A stretch of DNA of 64,000 nucleotides from Aequorivita vladivostokensis (GCF_000952855.1 NZ_JSVU01000005.1:227731-291730); one strand, 5' to 3'. Positions 51,796-61,582 are shown, counted from the first letter of the stretch. The notes: generated from the sequence alone by a model not told the origin. A program made the numbers and translations.

Positions 51796-52288
51796 TATCC
51801 TTATAAATATCGTCCGTTTTGTGGTGTTGGTTTTCCTTCAGGTGCTACTGCTCAATAATGTGAATCTGGCAGGATATATCAATCCGTACCTCTATATTTT
51901 ATTCATAATACTCTATCCGCTTGACGGCAATAAGGGACTTTTGATATTTCTCAGTTTTCTTTTGGGCCTTTCCATAGATATTTTTGAGGATTCGGGCGGG
52001 GTTCACGCCGCGGCCTGTGCCTTTATAGCGTACATACGGCCTGTGGTTTTAAAATATTCTTTCGGTGTAAGTTATGAATACAATAGCGTCAAAATTAGAA
52101 AAGCCGACCCCATGGAACGGCTTACTTATATTGCGTCCTTGGTTTTAATGCATCATTTTGTGATGTTTTCCTTGGAAATTTTTAGCTTTAAACATATACT
52201 GCTATTGTTGAAATCTACGTTATTTGCCGGAATTTTTACCATTATCGTGGTTGTGTGCACTATGATTCTTTTTAATAAAAAATCGTAA
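51782..52288 (+). CDS. mreD: Rod shape-determining protein MreD
   Basis: The 168-residue integral membrane protein has about five hydrophobic segments (FVVLVFLQVLLLNNVNLAG; YILFIILYPL; LLIFLSFLLGLSIDIFEDSG; a pair near the C-terminus). The segment LLGLSIDIFEDSGGVHAAAC matches MreD. It starts inside mreC and its stop shares one base with the mrdA ATG (TAATG), so the genes are coupled. Confidence 0.92.
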   Translation: MSNSDILINIVRFVVLVFLQVLLLNNVNLAGYINPYLYILFIILYPLDGNKGLLIFLSFLLGLSIDIFEDSGGVHAAACAFIAYIRPVVLKYSFGVSYEYNSVKIRKADPMERLTYIASLVLMHHFVMFSLEIFSFKHILLLLKSTLFAGIFTIIVVVCTMILFNKKS

Positions 52289-54150
52289 TGAGGAAAATTG
52301 TTTTAATAGGGTTGGTTTTGTTGAGCGGGGTGCTTTTCGCCGCGCGGCTTTTCTATTTGCAAGTGTATGATGCCTCTTCAGATTCGCTTTCGCAGAACAG
52401 CGCTATCAAAGTGATGTACGATTATCCGCAGCGTGGGTATATGTTTGACAGAAATATGAAACTTTTGGTGTCCAACCAGCCTTCGTATGACGTAATGGTG
52501 ATACCGCGCGATGTGAAACCGCTGGATACGCTGGAATTTTGTAGTCTGCTGAAAATTACGAAGGAAGATTTTAAGGAAATTCTCCATAAAGCCCGGGTAT
52601 ATTCACCCAGATTGCCTTCGGTAGTAATTCCCCAGTTGAACAAGGCCGATTATGCTTCCCTTTCAGAAAAAATGTATAAATATGAAGGGTTTTACATCCA
52701 GCGTCGTTCCCTTCGCGAATACCAAGTGGACCATTCGGCAAATGTGATGGGTTACATAGCCGAAGTTAACAACGCCATTATAGAGAAAAATCCGTACTAC
52801 CAAATGGGTGAACTTATTGGTACGGCTGGCGTTGAAAAGGAATATGAAGAAGTACTGCGGGGCGTAAAAGGTGTAAAATATATTCAAAAAGATCGCTTCA
52901 ACAGAGATATAGGCCCCTACAAAGATGGAATTTTTGACACCTTGCCAGAACGCGGAAACGATATTCAATTGACCATTGATGCGACGCTTCAAAAATACGG
53001 ACAGGAATTGATGATCCATAAGCGCGGTGGAATTGTGGCCATTGAACCCGAAAGTGGAGAAATCCTCGCCTTGGTTACCGCACCGAGTTACGACCCTTCT
53101 TTATTGGTGGGACGTGACCGTTCAAAAAATTTCACCAGATTGTGGTATGACACCCTTGCCAAACCATTATACGATAGGGTTTTAATGGGGGAATATCCGC
53201 CTGGTTCCCCTTTTAAAACGCTTACCGCCTTAGTAGGTCTTCACGAAAATGCGATTGACATGGACGATGTTGTAGGCTGCACCGGTGGTTACCATTTTGG
53301 GAGAAGGGTTCTTCGCTGTCACCATAGAGGGCCGGTCGCTATGGTTTCGGGGATTGCAAATTCCTGTAATACCTACTTCTGTACCGTTTATAAAAAAATC
53401 ATGGATACCTACCCCACCCCACAAGAAGGGATAGATGCCTGGCGAAGGGATTTGATGAGTTTCGGCCTTGGCGACTTTTTGGGCTATGACCTTCCAAGTG
53501 GCAAAAGAGGGAATATTCCAACTTCGGCATACTATAATAAAATCCACGATTTCCCAACCCACAATTGGTCTTCTTTGGCAACCATTTCGAACGCTATTGG
53601 GCAGGGCGAGGTTTTGCTTACGCCCATGCAAATGGCCAACTTTACGGCGGCCATTGCGAACAGGGGCTATTATTACACACCTCATGTTATTAAGAATATT
53701 ATTGGGCCCGATACCATTCCCCAGAAATTTAAGGAAAAGCATTACACCACGGTTGAACCGGAATATTTTGAACCAGTGGTTGAGGGGATGTTCCAGGTGT
53801 ATGAACGGGGTACGGCCTCATCCATAAGAGTACCGGGCATCGAGGTGTGCGGGAAAACTGGAACCGCTGAAAATTTCACCAGAATTGACGGCAAACGCGT
53901 CCAACTTACGGACCATTCCATCTTTGTGGCCTTTGCCCCCAAGGACAACCCAAAAATCGCGATTGCGGTATTTGTGGAAAACGGATATTGGGGCTCGCGA
54001 TGGGCGGGACGCATTGCAGGCCTTATGATTGAAAAATACCTCAAGGGCGAAATAACCCGAACCGACATGGAAAAATATGTACTGGAAGGCAGTCTGGAAG
54101 CAGAATACGCCAAACCTTACAGTGGCCAACCTTTCTCAATAAACCGATAA
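52288..54150 (+). CDS. mrdA: Penicillin-binding protein 2 (elongasome transpeptidase)
   Basis: The 620-residue class B PBP has an N-terminal membrane anchor (IVLIGLVLLSGVLFAARLFY), a pedestal domain (PQRGYMFDRNMKLLVSNQPS; NVMGYIAEV; GTAGVEKEYEEVLRG) and a transpeptidase domain with the SxxK motif PPGSPFK (catalytic Ser307, Lys310), the second-motif region IANSCNTYF, and KTG in EVCGKTGTAEN. It crosslinks peptidoglycan during elongation with RodA, encoded next with a one-base overlap. Confidence 0.96.
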   Translation: MRKIVLIGLVLLSGVLFAARLFYLQVYDASSDSLSQNSAIKVMYDYPQRGYMFDRNMKLLVSNQPSYDVMVIPRDVKPLDTLEFCSLLKITKEDFKEILHKARVYSPRLPSVVIPQLNKADYASLSEKMYKYEGFYIQRRSLREYQVDHSANVMGYIAEVNNAIIEKNPYYQMGELIGTAGVEKEYEEVLRGVKGVKYIQKDRFNRDIGPYKDGIFDTLPERGNDIQLTIDATLQKYGQELMIHKRGGIVAIEPESGEILALVTAPSYDPSLLVGRDRSKNFTRLWYDTLAKPLYDRVLMGEYPPGSPFKTLTALVGLHENAIDMDDVVGCTGGYHFGRRVLRCHHRGPVAMVSGIANSCNTYFCTVYKKIMDTYPTPQEGIDAWRRDLMSFGLGDFLGYDLPSGKRGNIPTSAYYNKIHDFPTHNWSSLATISNAIGQGEVLLTPMQMANFTAAIANRGYYYTPHVIKNIIGPDTIPQKFKEKHYTTVEPEYFEPVVEGMFQVYERGTASSIRVPGIEVCGKTGTAENFTRIDGKRVQLTDHSIFVAFAPKDNPKIAIAVFVENGYWGSRWAGRIAGLMIEKYLKGEITRTDMEKYVLEGSLEAEYAKPYSGQPFSINR

Positions 54151-55406
54151 TGGCTGGAAGCAGAACTTACGTACGCTTTGATTGGCTGATGATTTTTATG
54201 TACATCGCCCTTGTAATTATGGGCTGGATAAACATTTACTCTGCCTCCTTGAGCGATACCGCAAAAGGGTTTTGGGATTTTGACCAGATCTACGCCCGAC
54301 AGTTTATGTTTATAGGGTTTAGCATACTTCTTATAATATTTTTGCTCGCCATAGAATCAAAATTTTACGAAAAATTTGCTAGTGTCTTCTATATCATCTC
54401 GTTGGTATCGCTTTTAGGGCTTTTTGTTTTCGGAAAGAATATTTCGGGAGCTACCTCTTGGTACACTTTCGGAAGTTTCAGTCTTCAACCCAGTGAATTT
54501 GCAAAAGCGGCAACTGCATTGGCGCTCGCTAAATACGTGAGCGATATACAAACTAATATGCAGGAACTGAAACATCAAATTGCGGCCTTTATCATCATAG
54601 CGCTGCCTGCAATTTTGATTGTGCCACAGCCCGATCCGGGAAGTGCCCTTATTTATGCAGCCTTTGTATTTCCGCTTTACAGAGAAGGATTGCACGGGGT
54701 CTATCTTCTTCTAGGTCTCTTTGGTGTAATGCTGTTTGTATCTACCCTCGCATTTGGCGCGGTTTGGGTTGCCGTGGCCATTGTACTCATTGGCAGTATT
54801 ATTTTCTTCAGAAATCGAAAAAAACGTCCCAGTATTATTAAATATGTTTTAATTGCGGCGGGGTGTATTGCCTTTGCTTTTTCAGTGAGCTATATTTTCA
54901 ACAACATGTTTGAACAGCGGCACCGCGACCGATTCAACATTGTTTTAGGAAAAGAGGTAGATGCGCGCGGAATTGGCTACAACACACACCAAAGCGAGAT
55001 TGCAATTGCCAACGGTGGCTGGCTAGGCAAAGGTTGGACGCAGGGAACGCAAACAAAGGGCAATTTCGTTCCCGAACAGCATACCGATTATATTTTCAGC
55101 ACGGTGGGCGAAGAATGGGGCTTTGTAGGAAGTATGGTCGTGGTTTTGCTATTTGTGGGACTCATACTTCGTATTATTTTTAAAGCCGAAAAACAGAAAT
55201 CACAATTCGGAAGGGTGTATGGCTACAGTGTTGCCGCTATTTTATTTTTTCACTTTTTCGTGAATGTGGGAATGGTATTAGGTATTTTCCCAACCGTGGG
55301 GATTCCGCTGCCGTTCTTTAGTTACGGCGGCTCCGCACTTTGGGGCTTTACTATTTTGCTGTTTATTTTTGTGAAATTGGACGGGGCGAATTATCACTAC
55401 TCTTAA
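54150..55406 (+). CDS. rodA: Peptidoglycan glycosyltransferase RodA
   Basis: The 418-residue SEDS protein has about ten membrane helices. Conserved elements are NIYSASL, GATSWYTFGSFSLQPSEFAK, VPQPDPGSALIYAAF (near the catalytic Asp loop) and QHTDYIFSTVGEEWGFVGS with the final GIPLPFFSYGGSALWGF. It polymerises lipid II glycan strands with PBP2. Last gene of the mre operon, coupled to mrdA by TAATG. Confidence 0.96.
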   Translation: MAGSRTYVRFDWLMIFMYIALVIMGWINIYSASLSDTAKGFWDFDQIYARQFMFIGFSILLIIFLLAIESKFYEKFASVFYIISLVSLLGLFVFGKNISGATSWYTFGSFSLQPSEFAKAATALALAKYVSDIQTNMQELKHQIAAFIIIALPAILIVPQPDPGSALIYAAFVFPLYREGLHGVYLLLGLFGVMLFVSTLAFGAVWVAVAIVLIGSIIFFRNRKKRPSIIKYVLIAAGCIAFAFSVSYIFNNMFEQRHRDRFNIVLGKEVDARGIGYNTHQSEIAIANGGWLGKGWTQGTQTKGNFVPEQHTDYIFSTVGEEWGFVGSMVVVLLFVGLILRIIFKAEKQKSQFGRVYGYSVAAILFFHFFVNVGMVLGIFPTVGIPLPFFSYGGSALWGFTILLFIFVKLDGANYHYS

Positions 55407-55494
55407 ATCGAAAGCAGAAATCGAAAACGAAATCGAAACTGTATCACTACTGCAAACTGCGACTGAGACTGAAACTGAAACTGGGACTAAAAAA
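55407..55494. repeat. Low-complexity AAACTG-like repeat tract
   Basis: The gap between rodA and the converging nuclease gene is filled with degenerate repeats: AATCGAAA units, then GACTGAGACTGAAACTGAAA. It has no coding signature and probably arose by slippage. Confidence 0.7.
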
Positions 55495-56310
55495 CTATCT
55501 CCGCCCCCAAGCTCGCAAGTCTATCATCGACTCCAAATTATTCTCAATGGAATCCGGCAGTTGTGGGAAAAAATCAATTCCTGTTTTGGCTTCCACTTCG
55601 TCTATGGAAACAACGTATTCATAAAAAGATTCGCTGGAAGGCTTATTCGGAATTAAAAAGGCTACGGCCTTATATTCACCATTGGAAAAGTAAACAACAA
55701 TTTTATAAAATTCGTTCGGCACCGAAACATTTTCTTCGCCGATGGTTTTCATTTTTCCTTTTAAAACGCCGCCCGTTACCACATACACACCGTCATATTT
55801 TTCGGCCCAATAGCGAACTTTTTGTTCCAGTCGGTTCCAGATGCCGGCATTAAAATCGTGGTCTTGCGGACTTATGTTACTGGTCAAAAACGTTTCGTTA
55901 TAGGCTTCAAAGGACATCCTTCTGTCGCCAGCTGGAACCAAATGGCCGCGATCGTAACCCGAATTCTTATAATTGCGCCAATCCGCAGATTTTGTTTTCA
56001 CCTTTTTGTCTTCAATAAAATAGGGTCGCTCAAATTCATTTTTAGTCAAATCACTTTGCTTCAATTCATAAGCTACCCACTCCGACTGTTCATTTTCTTC
56101 GGAATAGGATAGGGTAAAATAGTTGTGTTTTACGATGGCTCCGGTAGTTGAGGCGGGAAGGAAAGTATCGTCAAATTCATTTGAATTATCGTGCTTTACC
56201 ACAGAAGTGTCAGCAACTGAAGTATCATCCTTTTCGAATAAATCGTCAGCATAATAAAGTACAACTGTTACGATTATAATAACTAAGGGGTATATGTATT
56301 TTCGGTTCAT
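55495..56310 (-). CDS. DNA/RNA non-specific endonuclease (NucA/EndoG family), membrane-anchored or secreted
   Basis: The 271-residue protein has an N-terminal hydrophobic segment (YIYPLVIIIVTVVLYYADDL). The catalytic region is NSGYDRGHLVPAGDRRM, with the DRGH motif (general base His), followed by TFLTSNISPQDHDFNAGIWN whose Asn binds Mg2+. YVVTGGVLKG and KIVVYFSNG complete the beta-beta-alpha-metal fold. It degrades nucleic acids in the periplasm or outside the cell. No immunity gene is visible beside it, consistent with an exported scavenging enzyme. It is followed on the same strand by nothing; the OppC gene lies 10 bp upstream. Confidence 0.9.
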   Translation of the reverse strand: MNRKYIYPLVIIIVTVVLYYADDLFEKDDTSVADTSVVKHDNSNEFDDTFLPASTTGAIVKHNYFTLSYSEENEQSEWVAYELKQSDLTKNEFERPYFIEDKKVKTKSADWRNYKNSGYDRGHLVPAGDRRMSFEAYNETFLTSNISPQDHDFNAGIWNRLEQKVRYWAEKYDGVYVVTGGVLKGKMKTIGEENVSVPNEFYKIVVYFSNGEYKAVAFLIPNKPSSESFYEYVVSIDEVEAKTGIDFFPQLPDSIENNLESMIDLRAWGRR

Positions 56311-56320
56311 TTAAATTTTT

Positions 56321-57427
56321 TTAAGCGTTCCTCACATCCATCGCATCGCGCAGGGCATTTCCTATTAGCATAAAAGCTGTTACAAGGCTCATAATGGCCA
56401 GTCCGGGAATAAGGGCAAGGTAGGGTTTTCCCAAAATAATATAGGCATAATGGTCTTTTATGATGCCGCCCCAACTGGGCATGGGTGGTTGGGCGCCGAT
56501 ACCCAAGAACGACAGACCGCTTTCAATGAGAATTGCACCCGCAAAATTGGCCGCCGAAATGATTATAACAGGCGCCATACTATTGGGCAAAATATGTTTT
56601 ACGATTATTCTGAAATCATTAAACCCCAACGCCCGGGCAGCGGTAACATATTGCATCTGTTTTACGCCCATTACCTGCCCGCGGACCACACGGGCAACTT
56701 CTACCCACATAGTAAGCCCGACGGCGATAAAAACCTGCCAAAAACCCTTCCCCAGGGCTAAGGTAATAGCAATCACCAAAAGTAAAGTTGGAATAGACCA
56801 AGTAACGTTTATGAGCCACATTATAGCAGCATCCACTTTTCCGCCAAAATAACCTGCAATGGCACCCAGGGTGATTCCGATTACCAATGAAATGAAAACC
56901 GCAACAAACCCGATAGCCAAAGATATGCGGATCCCAATGAGCATTCGGCTCAACAAATCGCGGCCGTATTTATCGGTACCGAGGAGGAACTTTTTTTCGG
57001 AAATGTATTTCTGCGGAATTTCTTCTACGGAAGAAGCATCTGGGAAAAGTGAAAGCGCATATTCCTTCTGCAAACCTTCGGTTCCGTCCGGCGTGTATTC
57101 GGTTATTTCAATGGTATTTTTCTTTAAAACGTATTTTGAAACAGGAATCTCGGTATCGGCATTCTTTTTTCCGAAGAAAAAAACGGACAAAGGATTTTGT
57201 TTTTCAACGGCTGCGGGAATCGTGAGCATTTGCACCGAAAATCCCGGGTTCTTGGAATGTATGGAAAGATGCATCTGATTGGCGTTCTGCGAATTGTCTG
57301 GTGCAAGGGCGTACGCAAATATTGCAACCAAAACACAGAGCGTTAAAAAGCCCAAACTGAAAACGCCCCAAAAGTTTTTTTTGAACTTTTGGAGCGCTAT
57401 CTGGGTTAATGAAGTGGAGTTTTTCAC
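56321..57427 (-). CDS. OppC-type ABC transporter permease with a long periplasmic insert
   Basis: The 368-residue protein has an N-terminal OppC_N helix (FWGVFSLGFLTLCVLVAIFA), then ~100 periplasmic residues (about 45-150), then the five-helix permease domain with LLGTDKYGRDLLSRMLIGIR, the EAA-type loop ARALGFNDFRIIVKHILPNS and LSFLGIGAQPPMPSWGGII. OppC proteins are usually ~300 residues; the extra length is the insert. It would import or export peptides with OppB and OppD/F, none of which is adjacent, so partners lie elsewhere. Confidence 0.9.
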   Translation of the reverse strand: MKNSTSLTQIALQKFKKNFWGVFSLGFLTLCVLVAIFAYALAPDNSQNANQMHLSIHSKNPGFSVQMLTIPAAVEKQNPLSVFFFGKKNADTEIPVSKYVLKKNTIEITEYTPDGTEGLQKEYALSLFPDASSVEEIPQKYISEKKFLLGTDKYGRDLLSRMLIGIRISLAIGFVAVFISLVIGITLGAIAGYFGGKVDAAIMWLINVTWSIPTLLLVIAITLALGKGFWQVFIAVGLTMWVEVARVVRGQVMGVKQMQYVTAARALGFNDFRIIVKHILPNSMAPVIIISAANFAGAILIESGLSFLGIGAQPPMPSWGGIIKDHYAYIILGKPYLALIPGLAIMSLVTAFMLIGNALRDAMDVRNA

Positions 57428-57489
57428 ACTTCAAATTTAGTAAAATTTAGCGTGTTTCATTCAGAAACCCGTATTCGGTTTTACTATAA

Positions 57490-59700
57490 TTAGTTTTTAA
57501 TATCGGCAACTTTTTTGGCCTTGATATTATTGAGTTTTAAGTCTTCCAATACGTGGACAGCTTCTTCTACATACATATCCTTGCTTAGATTTTTATGCCA
57601 TCTTTTGCGCTTTTCGGATAGGGTGGTGTCCTGCTTCATTAGCGCGGTTTCATACGGCAAGGATTCAAAAGTGAGGTGATTGTCGTATTCATCAATGGCA
57701 TCAAAACGCTCGGTTTCCTTTTTGCGCTGCTCTATTTCGGCGCTGTATTTATCAAAATTCAAATTCACTACTTTTTCATCCCGACGCTCCTTAATCCAGC
57801 GTGCATTATCATCTATTAATTTCAACTGTTCATTCTGTGCCATTCGTGCCTTACTTTTCTCTATAGTTTCATCATAATCAATATAACCATCCCAAACATC
57901 ATATTTTGCCGCATCAATTTTATCATAAGGAAGTGGATTATCGTAATCTCTTTCGCCCACATCAATGTAACTGTAACGATCTGGCATCACTACATCGCTT
58001 TTTACGCCTTCCAACTGCGTAGAACCTCCGTTGACGCGATAGAATTTTTGGGAAGTTATCTTTAAAGCGCCCAAATCGCCCAAATCGTTTTTGCGGAGCC
58101 ACTGGTTTAGGTCAATCACATTTTGGACCGTTCCCTTTCCGTAGGTCTGCTTGCTTCCCAAGATAATGGCGCGCTTGTAGTCCTGCATGGCGGCCGCAAG
58201 AATTTCGGAAGCGGAAGCAGAAAGTTCGTTTACCAAAATCACTAAAGGACCATCCCATACAATTTCGCTGTCCTTGTCCTCAAGCACTTCCTTATTGCCT
58301 GCGGAAGCCACTTGTACAATGGGTCCCTTTTTTATGAAAAGTCCCGCAATATCAACCGCGGTGCGCAATGAGCCACCACCGTTATCGCGAAGGTCCAGTA
58401 CCAAACCTTCCATTCCTTCTTCTTTTAAGCGCAGAATTTCTTTTTTAACATCGGTTGCAGCGTTTCGCTCCTTGTAATTTTCCATGTCAAAGTAAAACTG
58501 CGGTAAATTTATAAGCCCAAACTTACGGTCGCCTTTATCGATCAAGGAAGATTTGGCGTAGGTTTCCTCAAGTTCAACTACATCGCGGGTAATCACTTTA
58601 TCTGAAATAGTTCCATCAACATTCTTAATAGTCAGGGTAACTTTAGTGCCTTTTGGGCCTTTTATGAGTTTTACGGCATCATCAATGCGCATTCCCACAA
58701 TGCTCACGGCGTCTTTTTCATCTTCTTGTTTTACTTTTAAAATGGCATCGCCCACTTCAATTTTTTCACTTCGCCAAGCTGGGCCGCCGCTTATAATTTC
58801 GATAACGGTAATGTAGTCGTTCTTTTTCTGAAGCCGCGCCCCTATGCCTTCCAATTTTCCGGACATTCGCAGGTCGAAGCGATCTTTATCTGGCGGTGCA
58901 AAATAGTTTGTGTGCGGATCAAATTCCTCTACGATGGTATTAAGGTAAATGGCGAAATAATCCTTTCGTTGTAAATCTTTAGTAAACTCAAAATATTCAT
59001 CCAAGGAACTCTTGGCGGTCTCTCTAGCTTTGCTTTCAAGTTCGGCCAAAGACTTGGGCTCGAAGGGTTCATCTGCACTCTCTTTGGAAGTTTTATTTTC
59101 CACTTCGCCATCTTCATCATCTCCCTCATAATCGTCACTTTTTGAAGTAGTAACCCCCTTCTCTTTCTTATTCTGCTCTTCTACCAAATCATAATAGCTG
59201 GAAAGAGTTGTAAACTTGAGCTGTTGCTTCCAACGCTCCTTAAGTTCCTTTCGCGAAGTGGCATAGGCAAGATTGTCGTAATCTACATTTATCGTTTCAT
59301 TTTCAGTGAAATCAAAAGGTTTGTCCAGCACCTCAGGATAGATTTTCTTTACGTCCTCCATTCTTTCTATAAAACGTCCATAAACCAAATCGAAAAATGT
59401 TAGGTCCTTATTCTTTATCTGGTCGTCAATCTCTGTTTTATATTTGCTGAACTCCTCAATATCTGAAGCAAGGAAATATCTCTTTAACGGATCGAGTCCA
59501 TTGATAAAATCCTTATAAACTCCGGCAGAAAATTCGTCATTTATATCTTTAGGATCGTAGTGCCCTTTCTGAAGTACATAGGTTATAAGGTCTAAAAGCA
59601 ATTTGTCCTTATCGGGATCGTTAAACTCCTTGGTTGTAAAGCTGCAGGAAGCCACAGAAACGAAAACCGCCAAAAACAAAACCTTAAAATTCTTTTTCAT
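57490..59700 (-). CDS. Carboxy-terminal processing protease (Prc/Tsp, S41)
   Basis: The start is ATG 59700 (MKKNFKVLFLAVFVSVASC, 736 residues), giving a lipoprotein signal with lipobox SVASC; an in-frame ATG at 59709 only adds three residues. Domains: a helical N-terminal region, PDZ (IGARLQKKNDYITVIEIISG), and S41 catalytic domain with VNELSASASEILAAAMQDYK (nucleophile Ser) and GSKQTYGKGTVQ (Lys); a C-terminal DUF3340 region follows. It trims or degrades proteins from their C-termini in the periplasm. Length and DUF3340 match the Tsp-like branch rather than the short CtpA branch. Confidence 0.93.
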   Translation of the reverse strand: MKKNFKVLFLAVFVSVASCSFTTKEFNDPDKDKLLLDLITYVLQKGHYDPKDINDEFSAGVYKDFINGLDPLKRYFLASDIEEFSKYKTEIDDQIKNKDLTFFDLVYGRFIERMEDVKKIYPEVLDKPFDFTENETINVDYDNLAYATSRKELKERWKQQLKFTTLSSYYDLVEEQNKKEKGVTTSKSDDYEGDDEDGEVENKTSKESADEPFEPKSLAELESKARETAKSSLDEYFEFTKDLQRKDYFAIYLNTIVEEFDPHTNYFAPPDKDRFDLRMSGKLEGIGARLQKKNDYITVIEIISGGPAWRSEKIEVGDAILKVKQEDEKDAVSIVGMRIDDAVKLIKGPKGTKVTLTIKNVDGTISDKVITRDVVELEETYAKSSLIDKGDRKFGLINLPQFYFDMENYKERNAATDVKKEILRLKEEGMEGLVLDLRDNGGGSLRTAVDIAGLFIKKGPIVQVASAGNKEVLEDKDSEIVWDGPLVILVNELSASASEILAAAMQDYKRAIILGSKQTYGKGTVQNVIDLNQWLRKNDLGDLGALKITSQKFYRVNGGSTQLEGVKSDVVMPDRYSYIDVGERDYDNPLPYDKIDAAKYDVWDGYIDYDETIEKSKARMAQNEQLKLIDDNARWIKERRDEKVVNLNFDKYSAEIEQRKKETERFDAIDEYDNHLTFESLPYETALMKQDTTLSEKRKRWHKNLSKDMYVEEAVHVLEDLKLNNIKAKKVADIKN

Positions 59701-59859
59701 TATCCGCATAGTCGAAGTATTATTTTAATGAGTGCCTAAATTATATAAAAAACTGTGCCATTAAAGTATATTGGTACTAATTTTTTGTTAAACAGGTTTT
59801 TTCAGTATCAAAGCCCAAAATCTGTATGCTCTGGGGAAGGCAACTGTATTTTAAAAATG

Positions 59860-59867
59860 TATTTTTG
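59860..59867 (+). promoter_or_regulatory. -7 element of surE
   Basis: TATTTTTG matches TAnnTTTG, 21 bp before the surE ATG. No clear -33 TTG. Confidence 0.45.
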
Positions 59868-59888
59868 TTTCCTTAAAATTGAAAAAAT

Positions 59889-60665
59889 ATGTCGAAAAAA
59901 AGACCGTTGATATTAGTTACCAATGACGATGGCATAAACGCACCCGGCGTGCGCACCCTAATTGAGGTAATGAACACGCTAGGCGATGTGATAGTCGTGG
60001 CCCCCGATTCTCCCCAAAGCGGGATGGGACACGCCATAACCATTAACGACACATTGTATTGCAATAGTATAAAGGTGATAAATGGCGATCCGCACAAGGA
60101 ATACAGCTGCAGCGGCACGCCCGTGGATTGTGTGAAAATAGCGGTAAACGAAATTTTAAAACGCAAACCCGACCTCTGTGTGAGCGGCATTAACCATGGC
60201 AGCAATTCTTCCATCAACGTTATTTATAGCGGTACCATGAGCGCCGCCGTGGAAGCGGGAACGCTAGGCATCCCCTCTATCGGATTTTCCCTTTTGGATT
60301 ATTCCCTGGAAGCGGATTTTGGCCCTTCCAAAAAATTTGTAAAGGCCATTGCGCAGCAAACCCTAAAAAACGGACTGCCAAAGGGCGTGGTGCTTAATGT
60401 GAATATTCCAAAATTAAAGGCCGCTGAAATTAAGGGCATCAAGGTGTGCCGCCAGGCCAATGCGCATTGGGAAGAAAAATTTGACAAAAGAACCAATCCG
60501 CTGGGGCGCGATTATTATTGGCTCACGGGCGAATTTGTGAACGAGGACAAAGGCGAGGACACCGATGAGTGGGCACTCCACAACGGCTTTGTATCTGTGG
60601 TGCCGGTGCAGTTCGACTTAACAGCACATCACGCAATCAAGGATTTGAATAGCTGGGATCTGTAG
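59889..60665 (+). CDS. surE: 5'/3'-nucleotidase SurE
   Basis: This 258-residue protein shows the SurE metal site ILVTNDDGINAPGVRTL (Asp-Asp), PDSPQSGMGHAIT, CSGTPVDCVKIAV and the Asn ligand in VSGINHGSNSSINVIYSGTM. It dephosphorylates nucleoside 5'- and 3'-monophosphates in a divalent-metal-dependent way. It heads a likely transcript surE - small membrane protein - coaD. Confidence 0.96.
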   Translation: MSKKRPLILVTNDDGINAPGVRTLIEVMNTLGDVIVVAPDSPQSGMGHAITINDTLYCNSIKVINGDPHKEYSCSGTPVDCVKIAVNEILKRKPDLCVSGINHGSNSSINVIYSGTMSAAVEAGTLGIPSIGFSLLDYSLEADFGPSKKFVKAIAQQTLKNGLPKGVVLNVNIPKLKAAEIKGIKVCRQANAHWEEKFDKRTNPLGRDYYWLTGEFVNEDKGEDTDEWALHNGFVSVVPVQFDLTAHHAIKDLNSWDL

Positions 60666-60721
60666 TGGACGGATGACCGATGACATCACCAAATAAAAAA
60701 ATAAACTGAAACAGATAACGG

Positions 60722-61009
60722 ATGAAACCGCACGTAAAGGAAATATTGATTGGTATGTTGATAGGCCTGGCAGCAAATATGGCGGGTAGCTATCTGTATA
60801 TATTCTTTTTTTCAAAACTAAGCTTGGAGTCAACATTACAGGCCGCGCTGGAAAATGATTTTCTGGGAAGTCTGATCGCCTTGGGCGCCATTTTAAACCT
60901 AATCGCGTTTTTCATTCTTTTAAAAAAGAACCAATTTTACCGCGCCCGGGGTGTGGTTTTGGCTACAGTAATCGCTGCCCTGGCAATTTTGATTTCGAAA
61001 TTTTTCTGA
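60722..61009 (+). CDS. Small conserved membrane protein
   Basis: The 95-residue protein has three hydrophobic segments: ILIGMLIGLAANMAGSYLYI, LIALGAILNLIAFFILL and GVVLATVIAALAILISKFF. No catalytic motif is visible and I do not recognise a characterised family. It lies 56 bp after surE and 53 bp before coaD on the same strand, so it is probably co-transcribed with them. Confidence 0.75.
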   Translation: MKPHVKEILIGMLIGLAANMAGSYLYIFFFSKLSLESTLQAALENDFLGSLIALGAILNLIAFFILLKKNQFYRARGVVLATVIAALAILISKFF

Positions 61010-61062
61010 AAAGAAGAAAGTTCTAACAAGAACTCATTACCTTAGTAACCCAATAACTTTGA

Positions 61063-61521
61063 ATGATGAGACGCGCAGTTTTTCCCGGAACCTTTGATCC
61101 CATAACCCTTGGGCACGTAGATATTATAAAACGTGCGCTGCCGCTTTTTGATGAAATAGTTATTGGCATTGGAATAAACGCCGATAAAAAAACGATGTTT
61201 TCATTAGAGGAAAGAATCCAGTTTATTGAGAAAGCTTTTGAAAACGATTCGGCAGTAACAGTTAAGAGCTACTCGGGACTTACGGCCAATTTCTGCAAAG
61301 AGGTAAATGCACAATTTATTGTTCGCGGCTTAAGAAACACTACAGACCTAAATTACGAACAACCTATTGCACAGACCAACTATAAAATGGCAAAGGTTGA
61401 AACAGTATTTTTAATATGCTCTCCGGAGGTCTCAAATATATCGTCTACTATTGTCCGCGATATTATGAGAAATGATGGTGACTACTCTTGTTTAGTTCCT
61501 CCTTCCGTAAAAAAATTATAA
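61063..61521 (+). CDS. coaD: Phosphopantetheine adenylyltransferase
   Basis: The 152-residue enzyme adenylates 4'-phosphopantetheine, the fourth step of coenzyme A synthesis. It has the nucleotidyltransferase TxGH motif in FPGTFDPITLGHVDIIKRA, then VRGLRNTTDLNYEQPIAQTN and SNISSTIVRDIM (ATP phosphate loop). ATG is at 61063. It ends at the shared terminator at 61548-61582. Confidence 0.96.
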   Translation: MMRRAVFPGTFDPITLGHVDIIKRALPLFDEIVIGIGINADKKTMFSLEERIQFIEKAFENDSAVTVKSYSGLTANFCKEVNAQFIVRGLRNTTDLNYEQPIAQTNYKMAKVETVFLICSPEVSNISSTIVRDIMRNDGDYSCLVPPSVKKL

Positions 61522-61547
61522 ATATATTCCCAAGAAATATAGCAATA

Positions 61548-61582
61548 AAAAAACCCTCTCAGTTACCTGAAAGGGTTTTAAA
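61548..61582. terminator. Bidirectional terminator between coaD and rpsT
   Basis: AAACCCT pairs with AGGGTTT, with an inner CTCAG/CTGAA part, flanked by A and T runs. It serves both converging genes. Confidence 0.8.

Noticed and set aside
55407..55494. Possible regulatory repeat between rodA and the nuclease gene
   Set aside because: Degenerate GAAACTG/AATCGAAA runs without symmetry; more likely slippage-derived filler between converging genes.
55495..56310. Toxin of a contact-dependent or defence system
   Set aside because: The nuclease has its own export signal, no delivery domain and no neighbouring immunity gene; it fits an ordinary secreted nuclease.
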